NCBI GenBank assembly: GCA_013138965.1
Contig: WTBT01000001.1
Coordinates: 62,001-126,000, forward strand
DNA: 64,000 nt
Direction of reading: 5' to 3'
Source: Candidatus Aegiribacteria sp.
Lineage (GTDB): Bacteria; Fermentibacterota; Fermentibacteria; Fermentibacterales; JCC-6
A model generated the notes under the pieces. The model was not told the origin of the DNA. It ran no database searches and saw nothing but the letters and a program-made list of their open reading frames with translations. Shown piece after piece: positions 1 to 7,805 of the stretch (position 1 is the stretch's first letter; every line of letters starts with the position of its first letter). The position numbers were made by a program, and so were the translations under genes.

Positions 1-2
1 CT

Positions 3-548
3 CTGCTTGAGGTCGTAAACGATGGAAAGAATCACCTGCATCCCACCTGGACACCCGAGGAAGATTCCCTCCTTCTGTGTACATATGAAAACGGCTACTG
101 GGGACTATGGAAAACCGAGTATCACGAAGATACTCTTCTTACTCCTTCTGAGTTCTTCGCGCCCCAGTACGACTGCCTGCGCCCCTCCTATTCCCCGGAT
201 GGTCAATGGATCCTTTTCGAGCGTTCTTATGGCAGTCATTCGGATATCTGGATCATAAAACCCGACGGCTCCGGCCCGTACGCGGTGATCGAGGATTCAT
301 ACGATAACATCCATCCATGCTGGGGTTCTGAAAACGACTGGTTCGCCTTTGCTTCAAACAGATCAGGCAACTACGAAGTATGGATCAGCAACCTTGACGG
401 CTCCAGTATTGTAAAGGTAACTGATGATCCCGCGGATGATGTTTACCCTGCATGGAACCCTGGACATGGCTGGTTCTCTTTCTCTTCGAACAGAATTAGC
501 GGAAATTCGAATTACGATATTTTCACTATAGATGCTCCTGCCTATTAG
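3..548 (+). CDS. PD40/TolB-like beta-propeller protein, C-terminal part
   Basis: The reading frame is open from the first bases of the window, so the start lies upstream. The visible 181 residues contain repeats of the PD40/WD40-like TolB type: RPSYSPDGQWILFE followed by DIWIIKPDGSG, then HPCW...WFAFASNRSGNYEVW, then YPAWNPGHGWFSFSSNR with NYDIFTI. Each repeat has the W/Y-S-P-D-G and F-x-S-x-R-x-G-x-x-(D/E)-(I/V)-(W/F) pattern of propeller blades. Such domains bind peptides or partner proteins in the periplasm, as in TolB, or sit in secreted proteins. It ends at TAG before a palindromic repeat and is convergent with the next gene. Its full domain set and any signal peptide cannot be seen. Confidence 0.75.
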   Translation: MLEVVNDGKNHLHPTWTPEEDSLLLCTYENGYWGLWKTEYHEDTLLTPSEFFAPQYDCLRPSYSPDGQWILFERSYGSHSDIWIIKPDGSGPYAVIEDSYDNIHPCWGSENDWFAFASNRSGNYEVWISNLDGSSIVKVTDDPADDVYPAWNPGHGWFSFSSNRISGNSNYDIFTIDAPAY

Positions 549-578
549 TTAGCCGGGGTAGTAGATAGGGACTAGATA

Positions 579-641
579 GGGACGTACCACATTTGTTCAA
601 CTTACTCATTATATGTAAGTTGAACAAATGTGGTACGTCCC
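579..641. repeat. Perfect 27-bp inverted repeat (REP/REPIN-like)
   Basis: Arms 579-605 and 615-641 are exact reverse complements around a 9-nt loop. The outer part, gggacgtaccacattt, is the same as the left end of the RAYT transposase element at 51692-52943 and differs by one base from its right end. The simplest reading is a short non-autonomous palindrome mobilised by that enzyme family. A transcribed copy would form a very strong hairpin and could act as a terminator between the convergent genes. Confidence 0.85.
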
Positions 642-662
642 TGGCATATGCAGCAGATACAG

Positions 663-693
663 GAAGACCCCCCGGCGCTGCCGGGGGGTCTTC
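663..693 (-). terminator. Strong GC hairpin, likely terminator
   Basis: A 14-bp perfect stem (663-676 with 680-693) and a 3-nt loop lie 18 bases past the stop of the lipoprotein gene ending at 712. No clean U tract follows on the minus strand, so factor-independent termination is plausible but not certain. Confidence 0.6.
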
Positions 694-711
694 ACATATC
701 TCAGCCTGTTT

Positions 712-1764
712 CTAGCTGTTCAGCATGGTCTCTATTACGGCCATCAGGCCTGTAACAAAGCCGGGGTCGCCGGGATTAAGACCCGTACCGAGCCCTTCGC
801 TTGTACATGTGAACCACGCGAACCTGAAGTACTGATTGGCGAAGGCCAGCGCAGCGGCCGTACCCTTCAGCTGAAGGTTGGATACTACTTCATATCCTTC
901 GTAGATCTGGCCATAGCCGAAGGTATAATCGGTGTTCAGATTATCAAGCGCCCAGGCAGCTACACAGCCCAGAAGGGCATCTCCATTCTCGCCCCTGATG
1001 TCCTGCAGCATGCAGCAACCGGCAAGGGCGTCATAGAAGAGCTGTCCTGTTGCGGTGGCTGTCTGAAGGAATACGCGATAATCGTAGTTGACCTGTTCAT
1101 CAACACTGATCCATGTGTAGTAGGTATCGCCTCCGATATCCATCTCTGCCAGAGGAACGTTCAGGTAAACCCAGCCTCCGGCAATGCTGTCTACGTCTGC
1201 ACCAAGCGTGGTGTAACTGTTGACAGCTACGAACATCGTCATTACACCGCTATTAAGGGGCTGGAAGCGGAATGGCATGGGGATATCATTCCCCGGGCCA
1301 ACTATGGCATATATCTGGTCCCCGACCCATACTATACCCGAATCAGCGGTCTGCTGGAGTATCGGGTTCAGCACACTGCCGGGCAGATCAGGATGCAGAC
1401 ACTCGAAGTTTGTCCACATGGTATCCTGAACCTGTGATTCGCTGTATCCGGCCAACGGATAGTATCCGATCTGGTGCTGAATCGCCATGTAGAAGTACTC
1501 GTCCGCGATTCTCCAATAGTCCGGCAGGTACAGTGATGCCCAGCCGGCTCCAACAAAGGCTTCAGGCTTCGACGGATCCATATCGATGGCATCCAGGAAG
1601 TAATCAAGCGCCGTCTGGAAGTTCTCGTCGTTATAGGAATCCCAGCCCAGCTGAATATATCCCTGATATCCCAGGACATCCGGAATATCCGTGGGAAGTT
1701 GATCTCCACAACCGCCAAGCAGTACGAGGGAGCCCAGGATTGCTATTGTTACTATTTTTTTCAT
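712..1764 (-). CDS. TPR-like lipoprotein
   Basis: This 350-residue protein begins with a lipoprotein signal peptide, MKKIVTIAILGSLVLLGGCG, whose lipobox ends at Cys19. It should be lipid-anchored in the envelope. Residues 35-75 look like a tetratricopeptide repeat (GYIQLGWDSYNDENFQTALD, then a second helix pair), a fold for protein-protein contacts. The rest is acidic and shows no catalytic motif I recognise. The start at 1764 is supported by GGAGGGAGAA just upstream. It lies 13 bases after the large secreted-protein gene at 1778 and is probably the last cistron of that operon, so it may help assemble or anchor that product. That role is inference. Confidence 0.65.
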   Translation of the reverse strand: MKKIVTIAILGSLVLLGGCGDQLPTDIPDVLGYQGYIQLGWDSYNDENFQTALDYFLDAIDMDPSKPEAFVGAGWASLYLPDYWRIADEYFYMAIQHQIGYYPLAGYSESQVQDTMWTNFECLHPDLPGSVLNPILQQTADSGIVWVGDQIYAIVGPGNDIPMPFRFQPLNSGVMTMFVAVNSYTTLGADVDSIAGGWVYLNVPLAEMDIGGDTYYTWISVDEQVNYDYRVFLQTATATGQLFYDALAGCCMLQDIRGENGDALLGCVAAWALDNLNTDYTFGYGQIYEGYEVVSNLQLKGTAAALAFANQYFRFAWFTCTSEGLGTGLNPGDPGFVTGLMAVIETMLNS

Positions 1765-1777
1765 TTCTCCCTCCTTC

Positions 1778-4204
1778 CTACTCTATCCGGAGCATTTTTT
1801 GTGTAACAGTCTCTCCGCATGCCTGCAGCCGGCAGAAGTACACTCCCGCGCCCACTGCATTACCGGTTTCGTCAAGTCCGTCCCACATGAGTGTATGTTC
1901 AGCAGCCTGCATCTCAGTATCGTTAAGAGTTCTGACCGCTCGGCCGCTCATATCGTAGATAGTTACGCTAACACGTCCCGCGGATGGCAGAGAGAAGTTT
2001 ATGGCTGCCTGCGCGCTGAAGGGGTTGGGATATGTTCCTCCGAAGTGGAATTCAGCGGGGATCTCCGGTGAATTAACCCCCGGAGCCTCTCCGTAAACGT
2101 AGTTTCCTTTTTCGGATACGAGAGCACACATTCTTCCACCCTGATAGTAACTGTCCATCTGTTCCCATCCACTTACTGTATAACGATATACAGCTCCTTT
2201 GGAGCTTTCGGCTGGGAAGGACAGCGTTGCATTGACGCCGGGGATACTTACAGGGCCGGCAGTAACGCCGGTCATCATACCCTCTGCGTCCTCCAGTGAA
2301 ATCTGCGAATGCATGGAAAGATCGAGGATGCCGGATTCGCAGAGGCTCACCATGGCTCCAGGAGCAGCTGCTCCGGCCATAACATCAAGATGGATACCGT
2401 TAACGTTCAGCGACAGACTACCAGTCGTCACATATCCGACGGATATATTCGTGCTTTTACTGGCGCTGAAACCGCTGCTGTCGTAACCGGCCACCTGGAG
2501 TGTGAAGTCTCCGCTTGTCCAGGCGTTGAATCTGCAGTTCCAGATTGTGCCGAAGAAACCGGTCATACCGGTTACAATGCTGGTGTCAGGGGTTGTTGCG
2601 GTGAACACCGGGCCGTACCAGTCGAATCCCTCAGGTATACTGTCAAAGAGAGTAGTATAGAGGGTCATGTACTGGTCGTTCACAGAATTCTGATGGACCG
2701 CAAGAAGAAGCTCCGGAACATCAGAGTCCTGAGACAGGATATGTTGGAGGCCTGCCATACCGCCCGGATTATTGTTTGTTACTATAAGATAGGCGTTGTC
2801 ACCGGCTAATTCGAATGATCCGTTGTACAGAGCATTCAGAGTTACATTTTCAACGGAAACTATCTTCTCAGTTACGGTATTGACAGACACAACGGTTGCG
2901 ACCCACTTGCCGTTGATGAAAGATCCGGAACCGATGGCATCGGCGTATGCTCCGTTGAAATACACAGTGGAATGGGCACTGTAGTCTTCGGTGAACCTGT
3001 CGTACTGAGGAGCCCAGATGGCTGCCGCGATACCATCTCCGGCCAGCCATACAGGCATAGGATAACTCGTGAACCTTCCTTCGAAGGCAGCCGTGTTTCC
3101 TATATGACCAAAACTGTCGGCAGTATCCGCGAATATCTCGTACGTGTAGATTCCGCCGCTCATGTCATCACCAAAATCGTTCACAAGGTTGCAGACAAGC
3201 CAGTCCAGGTAGATGGGAACTACATTAGTCTGGATAGCTGTACTGTCGGGTACTGATGAATCAATGGCATTTGCTATGCCGATCATACCAGTAGTATCCG
3301 ACTGTGCGATTACTTCCAGAACACTGTTGCCCTCGCGCTGCAACAGGTACATGAACCACAGGAATGCCTGAGTTCTTGATATGCCATAATCCCAGGTATG
3401 ACCACCGGATCTGTAGAAGGTAAGATCTGCATCAGGGTTATTTACGAACAGTCTCAGATCGTAGTTGAGCCCGTAGTTGTACGGGGTTGTGGCCGTTATT
3501 CCGTAACAGAAATACTGACAGGCGGCGCCGAGTCCCCTGATGATCCACTGGTCCTCAGTATGTTTTACGCCTGTACGTATCAGCATTCCAAGACCGTTGG
3601 GTATGTAGAACCGCCTCAGTTGCCTGGCGATATTGAGATTCGAGGCATTCTGTGAATATGTATGCAGGTTTATGTAGAAAATATCATGATCGTTGAAGGT
3701 AACGTTTGTATCCGGATTAAGATCAGCCGGATTAACGTAAGCCATGACTTTTCTATCTGTAGGTTGCTGCAGGTACAAATCGGGTATGGTTGCCATTACA
3801 ATCCATACTTTCGGATCGTTATCTGTATCCGGTACATCCCCAAGGTATCCGGTGACTGTGCCGAACACATCGACTCCGTCACCTTCAAACCGAGCAGTAA
3901 GAGTGTCAAGTTCTCCCTGTGTTATCAGGTTGTTCCAGACAATCGTATCAAGCACTCCTGGGCCGATGCCTGCGACTGATACAGAATCCTGCACCAGCCA
4001 GTAAGCATTCTCGGTAACGGCACGGCATGTGAACTGATGTTCCTCAATTGGGTTGGGAAACTCCGAAAGATCGGGAACTTTCAGCATTACAGTGTCCCCG
4101 ACATTCATGTCAGCGTTAGCCGCACCGATTCCCAGTACCGGTAACAGGAGCGCTGCCAGGATGGCTGTAAAACCGTTCCTGTGCGGTCCCGCAAAGATTC
4201 TCAT
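1778..4204 (-). CDS. Large secreted protein with FlgD-like C-terminal domain; degenerate M30-like region
   Basis: This 808-residue protein starts with an N-terminal signal peptide (hydrophobic FTAILAALLLPVLGIGAANA). It ends with an FlgD Ig-like/type IX-style domain: YPNPFS, then VSVTIYDMSGRAVRTL, then GVYFCRLQ and a basic C-terminus. In FCB bacteria such tails mark secreted or surface proteins. Residues 130-240 recall secreted zinc metallopeptidases of the M30-like type. However, where I would expect HExxH the protein has IARQLRRF, so it is probably not a peptidase. Start 4204 follows AGGAGGTCAAAT. The gene sits downstream of the GWxTD pair and directly before a TPR lipoprotein. The surface location is well supported and the peptidase ancestry is tentative. 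Confidence 0.65.
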   Translation of the reverse strand: MRIFAGPHRNGFTAILAALLLPVLGIGAANADMNVGDTVMLKVPDLSEFPNPIEEHQFTCRAVTENAYWLVQDSVSVAGIGPGVLDTIVWNNLITQGELDTLTARFEGDGVDVFGTVTGYLGDVPDTDNDPKVWIVMATIPDLYLQQPTDRKVMAYVNPADLNPDTNVTFNDHDIFYINLHTYSQNASNLNIARQLRRFYIPNGLGMLIRTGVKHTEDQWIIRGLGAACQYFCYGITATTPYNYGLNYDLRLFVNNPDADLTFYRSGGHTWDYGISRTQAFLWFMYLLQREGNSVLEVIAQSDTTGMIGIANAIDSSVPDSTAIQTNVVPIYLDWLVCNLVNDFGDDMSGGIYTYEIFADTADSFGHIGNTAAFEGRFTSYPMPVWLAGDGIAAAIWAPQYDRFTEDYSAHSTVYFNGAYADAIGSGSFINGKWVATVVSVNTVTEKIVSVENVTLNALYNGSFELAGDNAYLIVTNNNPGGMAGLQHILSQDSDVPELLLAVHQNSVNDQYMTLYTTLFDSIPEGFDWYGPVFTATTPDTSIVTGMTGFFGTIWNCRFNAWTSGDFTLQVAGYDSSGFSASKSTNISVGYVTTGSLSLNVNGIHLDVMAGAAAPGAMVSLCESGILDLSMHSQISLEDAEGMMTGVTAGPVSIPGVNATLSFPAESSKGAVYRYTVSGWEQMDSYYQGGRMCALVSEKGNYVYGEAPGVNSPEIPAEFHFGGTYPNPFSAQAAINFSLPSAGRVSVTIYDMSGRAVRTLNDTEMQAAEHTLMWDGLDETGNAVGAGVYFCRLQACGETVTQKMLRIE

Positions 4205-4249
4205 ATTTGACCTCCTATTTCAGCGGCTGTAAACCGCACGAACAAAATC

Positions 4250-4286
4250 AAATGCCTCATTCTGTCATTCCGGCATTCAGGCATTT
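4250..4286 (-). terminator. Probable terminator hairpin
   Basis: An 8-bp stem (4250-4257 with 4279-4286) lies between the GWxTD gene ending at 4317 and the next gene starting at 4204. On the minus strand it is followed by gattttgttc. The loop holds repeated GAATG units. It may separate the two transcription units. Confidence 0.4.
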
Positions 4287-4316
4287 TACCTCTATCACCT
4301 TTCATTACAGGGAGTC

Positions 4317-5618
4317 TCATCCGCCACCTCCTGCAGAGACAGGCGCAATCATATCCTCCCAATTCGTATAACTGACTTCTCCTTCAACTGAGGAGTAAAC
4401 CTGTTCGTAATCTCCAGTTCCGCTTCTGTCGGCAAAAACAAAACTCTCATTTCCGCCTTCATAGTAGTACCAGATCTCATATGGAACCTGTCCTCCCCGA
4501 AAGAGCACTGATTCAATGTCATCAGGGGGGCCGTAGATAACGTATACCCGTCCCCGGTCGGTTCTCCAGCTTTCTCTTTGAACACTCGCATATCTGCTGC
4601 TTTCACCGCAGCGTTCCTCGAACTGCCCGCGTTGCTCCGGAGCTCCCCGCCAGTAGGCAGAGTAGAACCTCTTCATGGCATCCTCATCAAGGCTATCATA
4701 TACATCCGCCTCGGCGGGAGACAGAATGATCCTGAAATGATCAGGGTATGGTATTTCATCAAGTTCAGCAACGGCATCACCGATGAATTCAGCCTCCGAT
4801 TCCATATTTCTGCCGACAATAAGGTATTTGGATACCTCCAGGGCGCCATGAGGTGCCACAATTCCGAATACAGCTCTGTATAAACCCGAATTGCGCGCGA
4901 CGCGGAGATCAAGGCTGTCTACCAGCGTGACAGCTTCCGCTCCTTCAGGTATCGTTACGGATACCCAGGGTCGAGCGAAAAGCGTTTCGCCGGCGGATGT
5001 TTCAAGACGTCCCTGTATCTGGACTGTACTGCCTCCAAGGTCGTAGATCTCAACGTAATAGTACGCCATATGTTCCTCTGGAAGTATATAACTTCCATCA
5101 GCTGCCGGGAATACGAGATATTCTCCCTTTCTCAGGGGATTTGTTGATGCAGCCGGCGCCGGAACTATTGCACGGGCAAGTTCAATCTCACTGAGAACTC
5201 CTACGGATTCAACTGTCAGGTCTCTGATCACAACTCCCTGTTTCCCGTTTCCCGTGTCCGTAACGGTAACTGCAAGACTGTAATTACCCGGAACCACAGG
5301 CAGAACGGCGCTGTTAACAATGGTCCTTCCCGGCGCCCAGCGGGTTTCGGAGTTCCACTTGTCAGAAGCGATAGTATCCCCGCTCTCAGAGATCAGCGCC
5401 AGGGTCGTCGTGAAGCTCACAATTGAATCCTGATCAGATGACAGCTGGTCAAGATCCAGCTGTTCATAGATCTCCAGTCCCAGAGTCTCTGTTCCTGCGT
5501 AATTGAACAGTGCAGTGTCTATTCCAAAACGGATATCCCCACTACTTACAGACGCAAGGTCTGAACCGGTTAGAACTGTGCAGAATACCAGCATGAAGAG
5601 TAAATTAATGCCTATCAT
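4317..5618 (-). CDS. GWxTD domain-containing protein (second of pair)
   Basis: This secreted protein of about 433 residues begins with MIGINLLFMLVFCTVLTG. Its C-terminal third carries the GWxTD-type signature in the form SWRTDRGRVYVIYGPPDDIE, followed by the family's YEIWYYY stretch. The family is known mostly from FCB and Acidobacteria-like genomes and has no settled biochemical function. The frame opens further upstream, to 5675. I chose 5618 because it gives a clean signal peptide and follows GGGAGGAGG, and because it overlaps the upstream GWxTD gene by only 14 bases. Residues 150-300 are all-beta-like. The tandem arrangement suggests the two act together. Confidence 0.75.
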   Translation of the reverse strand: MIGINLLFMLVFCTVLTGSDLASVSSGDIRFGIDTALFNYAGTETLGLEIYEQLDLDQLSSDQDSIVSFTTTLALISESGDTIASDKWNSETRWAPGRTIVNSAVLPVVPGNYSLAVTVTDTGNGKQGVVIRDLTVESVGVLSEIELARAIVPAPAASTNPLRKGEYLVFPAADGSYILPEEHMAYYYVEIYDLGGSTVQIQGRLETSAGETLFARPWVSVTIPEGAEAVTLVDSLDLRVARNSGLYRAVFGIVAPHGALEVSKYLIVGRNMESEAEFIGDAVAELDEIPYPDHFRIILSPAEADVYDSLDEDAMKRFYSAYWRGAPEQRGQFEERCGESSRYASVQRESWRTDRGRVYVIYGPPDDIESVLFRGGQVPYEIWYYYEGGNESFVFADRSGTGDYEQVYSSVEGEVSYTNWEDMIAPVSAGGGG

Positions 5619-6750
5619 GGATAGCCATAACCTCCTCCCAATCAGTTGCGAGTTCGAATGTTCCACAACCATCATAATCGATGAATAACACTTCTATGGG
5701 CGGCGAGAAGTAAGTCCATACCTGTATGGGCAAAATCGCTGTTTCGAAGGGTCTGGAGTCAATCATATCGGGTTCTCCGAGCTGAGCGAAAACCCATCCC
5801 TGGTCGGTACTGATACCCATTGTATTGAGCATTGAGAAGTTCTCCCCGATGTAGTCAAGCCTTGCCAGGTACATCTCCAGGAACTCATTCTGAACAGTGA
5901 CAGGTGTTGGATCCCTTTCCTGCCAGAATTCCGCCATCACGGCCTTTCTGCTGGATGGACCTTCCGCGCCTTCAAGTTCCCTCAGTTCCGAGGAATAAGC
6001 GATGGGTCTTATCAGAGTTTTTGTAAGATCCGGATCCTCTCCCCAGACATCCCATGCCTGAAGCAGCTTCAGATCCGTTCCTGAGGCTGCAGCTATCTCA
6101 CCATCAGAAATGATAACGGCCAGTATTTCGTACTCACCGGCATCTAGATTACTGATATCAAGTAACGCTACTCCTCTGTATGTACCGCTGGAGATTATCA
6201 TATCCATCCAGCCTTCTCTTACGGTAATACCGTTTTCGTCCCGAAGGACATAGGCGGCATCAAGAGAGTCGGCTTTTTCATCTTCCGTTTGGGGAGGGTA
6301 TACAGTCCAGACAACTTCCGAACTTCCGGAAGCTCTCTGATAAAGTCCTCCCGCGATCTGAAGATTGCCTGACGACCAGGATGCACTATCCATCTGGATA
6401 ACCTCAATGGTTTCTTCCCATTCAGTATTTCTGCCTGATTCCAGATCTCCTACAATTACTGTAAGCAGATGAGTTCCGGGCTGTAAGCCGGAAATCGATA
6501 TTTCCTCTTTCAGCGGCAATTCGCTTCTGATCACAGATCCGCTATTCCGCACGGTATAATCACCATCAACGGCAGCGATAATTTCCCAGAAGGCATTCTC
6601 ACTGCTGTTTTCCATTACAAAGAGAAGATCCTCTTCGGAGAGCCGCACAATTATATGTACAGTGCCTCCATCCTGCCCACGGGCAGGCTCAACATTCCAG
6701 TTAACCTGGAATCCGGTGATAACCGCAAGAACCATCGCAAGAAGCGTCAT
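5605..6750 (-). CDS. GWxTD domain-containing protein (first of pair)
   Basis: This 381-residue protein has a short N-terminal hydrophobic segment (MTLLAMVLAVITGF), so it is probably exported. The central part looks like beta-sandwich repeats. The C-terminal region holds a divergent GWxTD-type motif, MGISTDQGWVFAQLGEPDMI, followed by IQVWTYFSPP, matching YEIWYYY in the downstream paralog. The start at 6750 has GGAAGGAATGA upstream. It overlaps the downstream GWxTD gene, which implies translational coupling. It lies just after a PorV-like barrel gene, from which an intercistronic hairpin separates it. A role in surface-protein export or assembly is suggested by context only. Confidence 0.7.
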   Translation of the reverse strand: MTLLAMVLAVITGFQVNWNVEPARGQDGGTVHIIVRLSEEDLLFVMENSSENAFWEIIAAVDGDYTVRNSGSVIRSELPLKEEISISGLQPGTHLLTVIVGDLESGRNTEWEETIEVIQMDSASWSSGNLQIAGGLYQRASGSSEVVWTVYPPQTEDEKADSLDAAYVLRDENGITVREGWMDMIISSGTYRGVALLDISNLDAGEYEILAVIISDGEIAAASGTDLKLLQAWDVWGEDPDLTKTLIRPIAYSSELRELEGAEGPSSRKAVMAEFWQERDPTPVTVQNEFLEMYLARLDYIGENFSMLNTMGISTDQGWVFAQLGEPDMIDSRPFETAILPIQVWTYFSPPIEVLFIDYDGCGTFELATDWEEVMAIHDRH

Positions 6751-6764
6751 TCATTCCTTCCGAC

Positions 6765-6789
6765 CGGGGCAGGATCGTTACCTGCCCCG
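6765..6789 (-). terminator. Intercistronic GC hairpin
   Basis: A 9-bp perfect stem, cggggcagg with cctgccccg, lies between the PorV-like gene (stop 6806) and the GWxTD gene (start 6750). No T tract follows. It could be a partial terminator or an mRNA-stabilising element that tunes downstream expression. Confidence 0.45.
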
Positions 6790-6805
6790 TATGCTGCCAA
6801 ATCAG

Positions 6806-7792
6806 CTAAAACGCGAACCCCAGGCTGGCTCTGTGAACCATTTCGAGCCTGTTCCAGTCCGCATATGCGTAATCAAGTGATATCGTCTTTCCACCACCAA
6901 GCGGGATATTGAATCCGGCTCCAGCGGTAAGACCTTCTTCGTCTGAGTTTATACGATAGCCGCCTCGCAGGGCGAACATATTGTTGTACCAGTACTCAGC
7001 GCCGATGGCAAGCTGTTCGACATTGTCGTTGGGATGGATACCATCAACTTCGACCGTCATGAAATGAGGGCCTCTGTTCATAACATCCATGGCCATACCA
7101 AGCTTGAAAGTCATTGGCATTGAGTAGGCATCGTACGTTTCTGTCGAATCGTTCCCGCTGAAATACGTAGTGTATTCTCCATCGGGAGTAATTTCTCCCC
7201 CGAAGTGCTGAATCAGCATACCAATACGCAGGGTTTTGAAGCCCGTATTGTAAAGGGTACCAATATCAACAGCAATTCCGCCGGCGGAAATATCATCCCA
7301 CTGTTCCCGCACATACTTCACTGTCATTCCGGCGCTGAACCTGTCGGTGAGCATTCTGGAGAAGGAGAGACTTGCCACGATGTCAGTGCATGTGAAAGTT
7401 TCTCCGGTTCCCTGGGGCTGCGCGACAGTTGTTACATCCATATCACCGGAATTCAGCATCGCGAACTGACCAGCGAAGGTTCCTACCCCACTAACCTCAT
7501 GGGATACGATACCGCCTCCGTATAGAATGTCGGCAAACCACTGCATGCCTGTAAACTGTACCTGTGTTCCGGGTACCCTTACAAGACAGGCGGGGTTCCA
7601 GTACGCGGCGCTCGGATCGTCAGCTGAGGCTATGAAAGCGCCAGCCATTGCGGCGCCACGGGCGCCCAGTCCCAGTTTCAGGAACTGCGCGCCGGAAGTC
7701 CCGACTTTAGCGAAAGAGCCAGCCTCAATTGAAGTTGGAAACAGCAGGAAAACGGCGACCGCTGCTGTCAGGACAATTCCTGTATACTTCAT
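6806..7792 (-). CDS. PorV/PorQ-family outer-membrane barrel protein
   Basis: This 328-residue exported protein starts MKYTGIVLTAAVAVFLLFPT. The mature N-terminus shows the classical PorV/PorQ/UPF0164 signature: FLKLGLGARGAAMAGAF, then ADDPSAAYWNPA. The rest is regular amphipathic beta strand ending in an aromatic residue (ASLGFAF), as in outer-membrane barrels. PorV in Bacteroidetes is a type IX secretion component that shuttles cargo. In other FCB phyla the family occurs without a full system. The start at 7792 is chosen over 7822 because AAAGGAGTGACC directly precedes it and it gives a clean signal peptide. It lies downstream of the FlgD-tailed gene (7806), which could be its cargo. Confidence 0.85.
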   Translation of the reverse strand: MKYTGIVLTAAVAVFLLFPTSIEAGSFAKVGTSGAQFLKLGLGARGAAMAGAFIASADDPSAAYWNPACLVRVPGTQVQFTGMQWFADILYGGGIVSHEVSGVGTFAGQFAMLNSGDMDVTTVAQPQGTGETFTCTDIVASLSFSRMLTDRFSAGMTVKYVREQWDDISAGGIAVDIGTLYNTGFKTLRIGMLIQHFGGEITPDGEYTTYFSGNDSTETYDAYSMPMTFKLGMAMDVMNRGPHFMTVEVDGIHPNDNVEQLAIGAEYWYNNMFALRGGYRINSDEEGLTAGAGFNIPLGGGKTISLDYAYADWNRLEMVHRASLGFAF

Positions 7793-7805
7793 GGTCACTC
7801 CTTTC

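Noticed and set aside
628..1437. Long plus-strand open frame of 269 codons
   Set aside because: It lies opposite the lipoprotein gene 712-1764, which has a signal peptide, lipobox and ribosome binding site; the plus-strand frame has none and no domain-like sequence.
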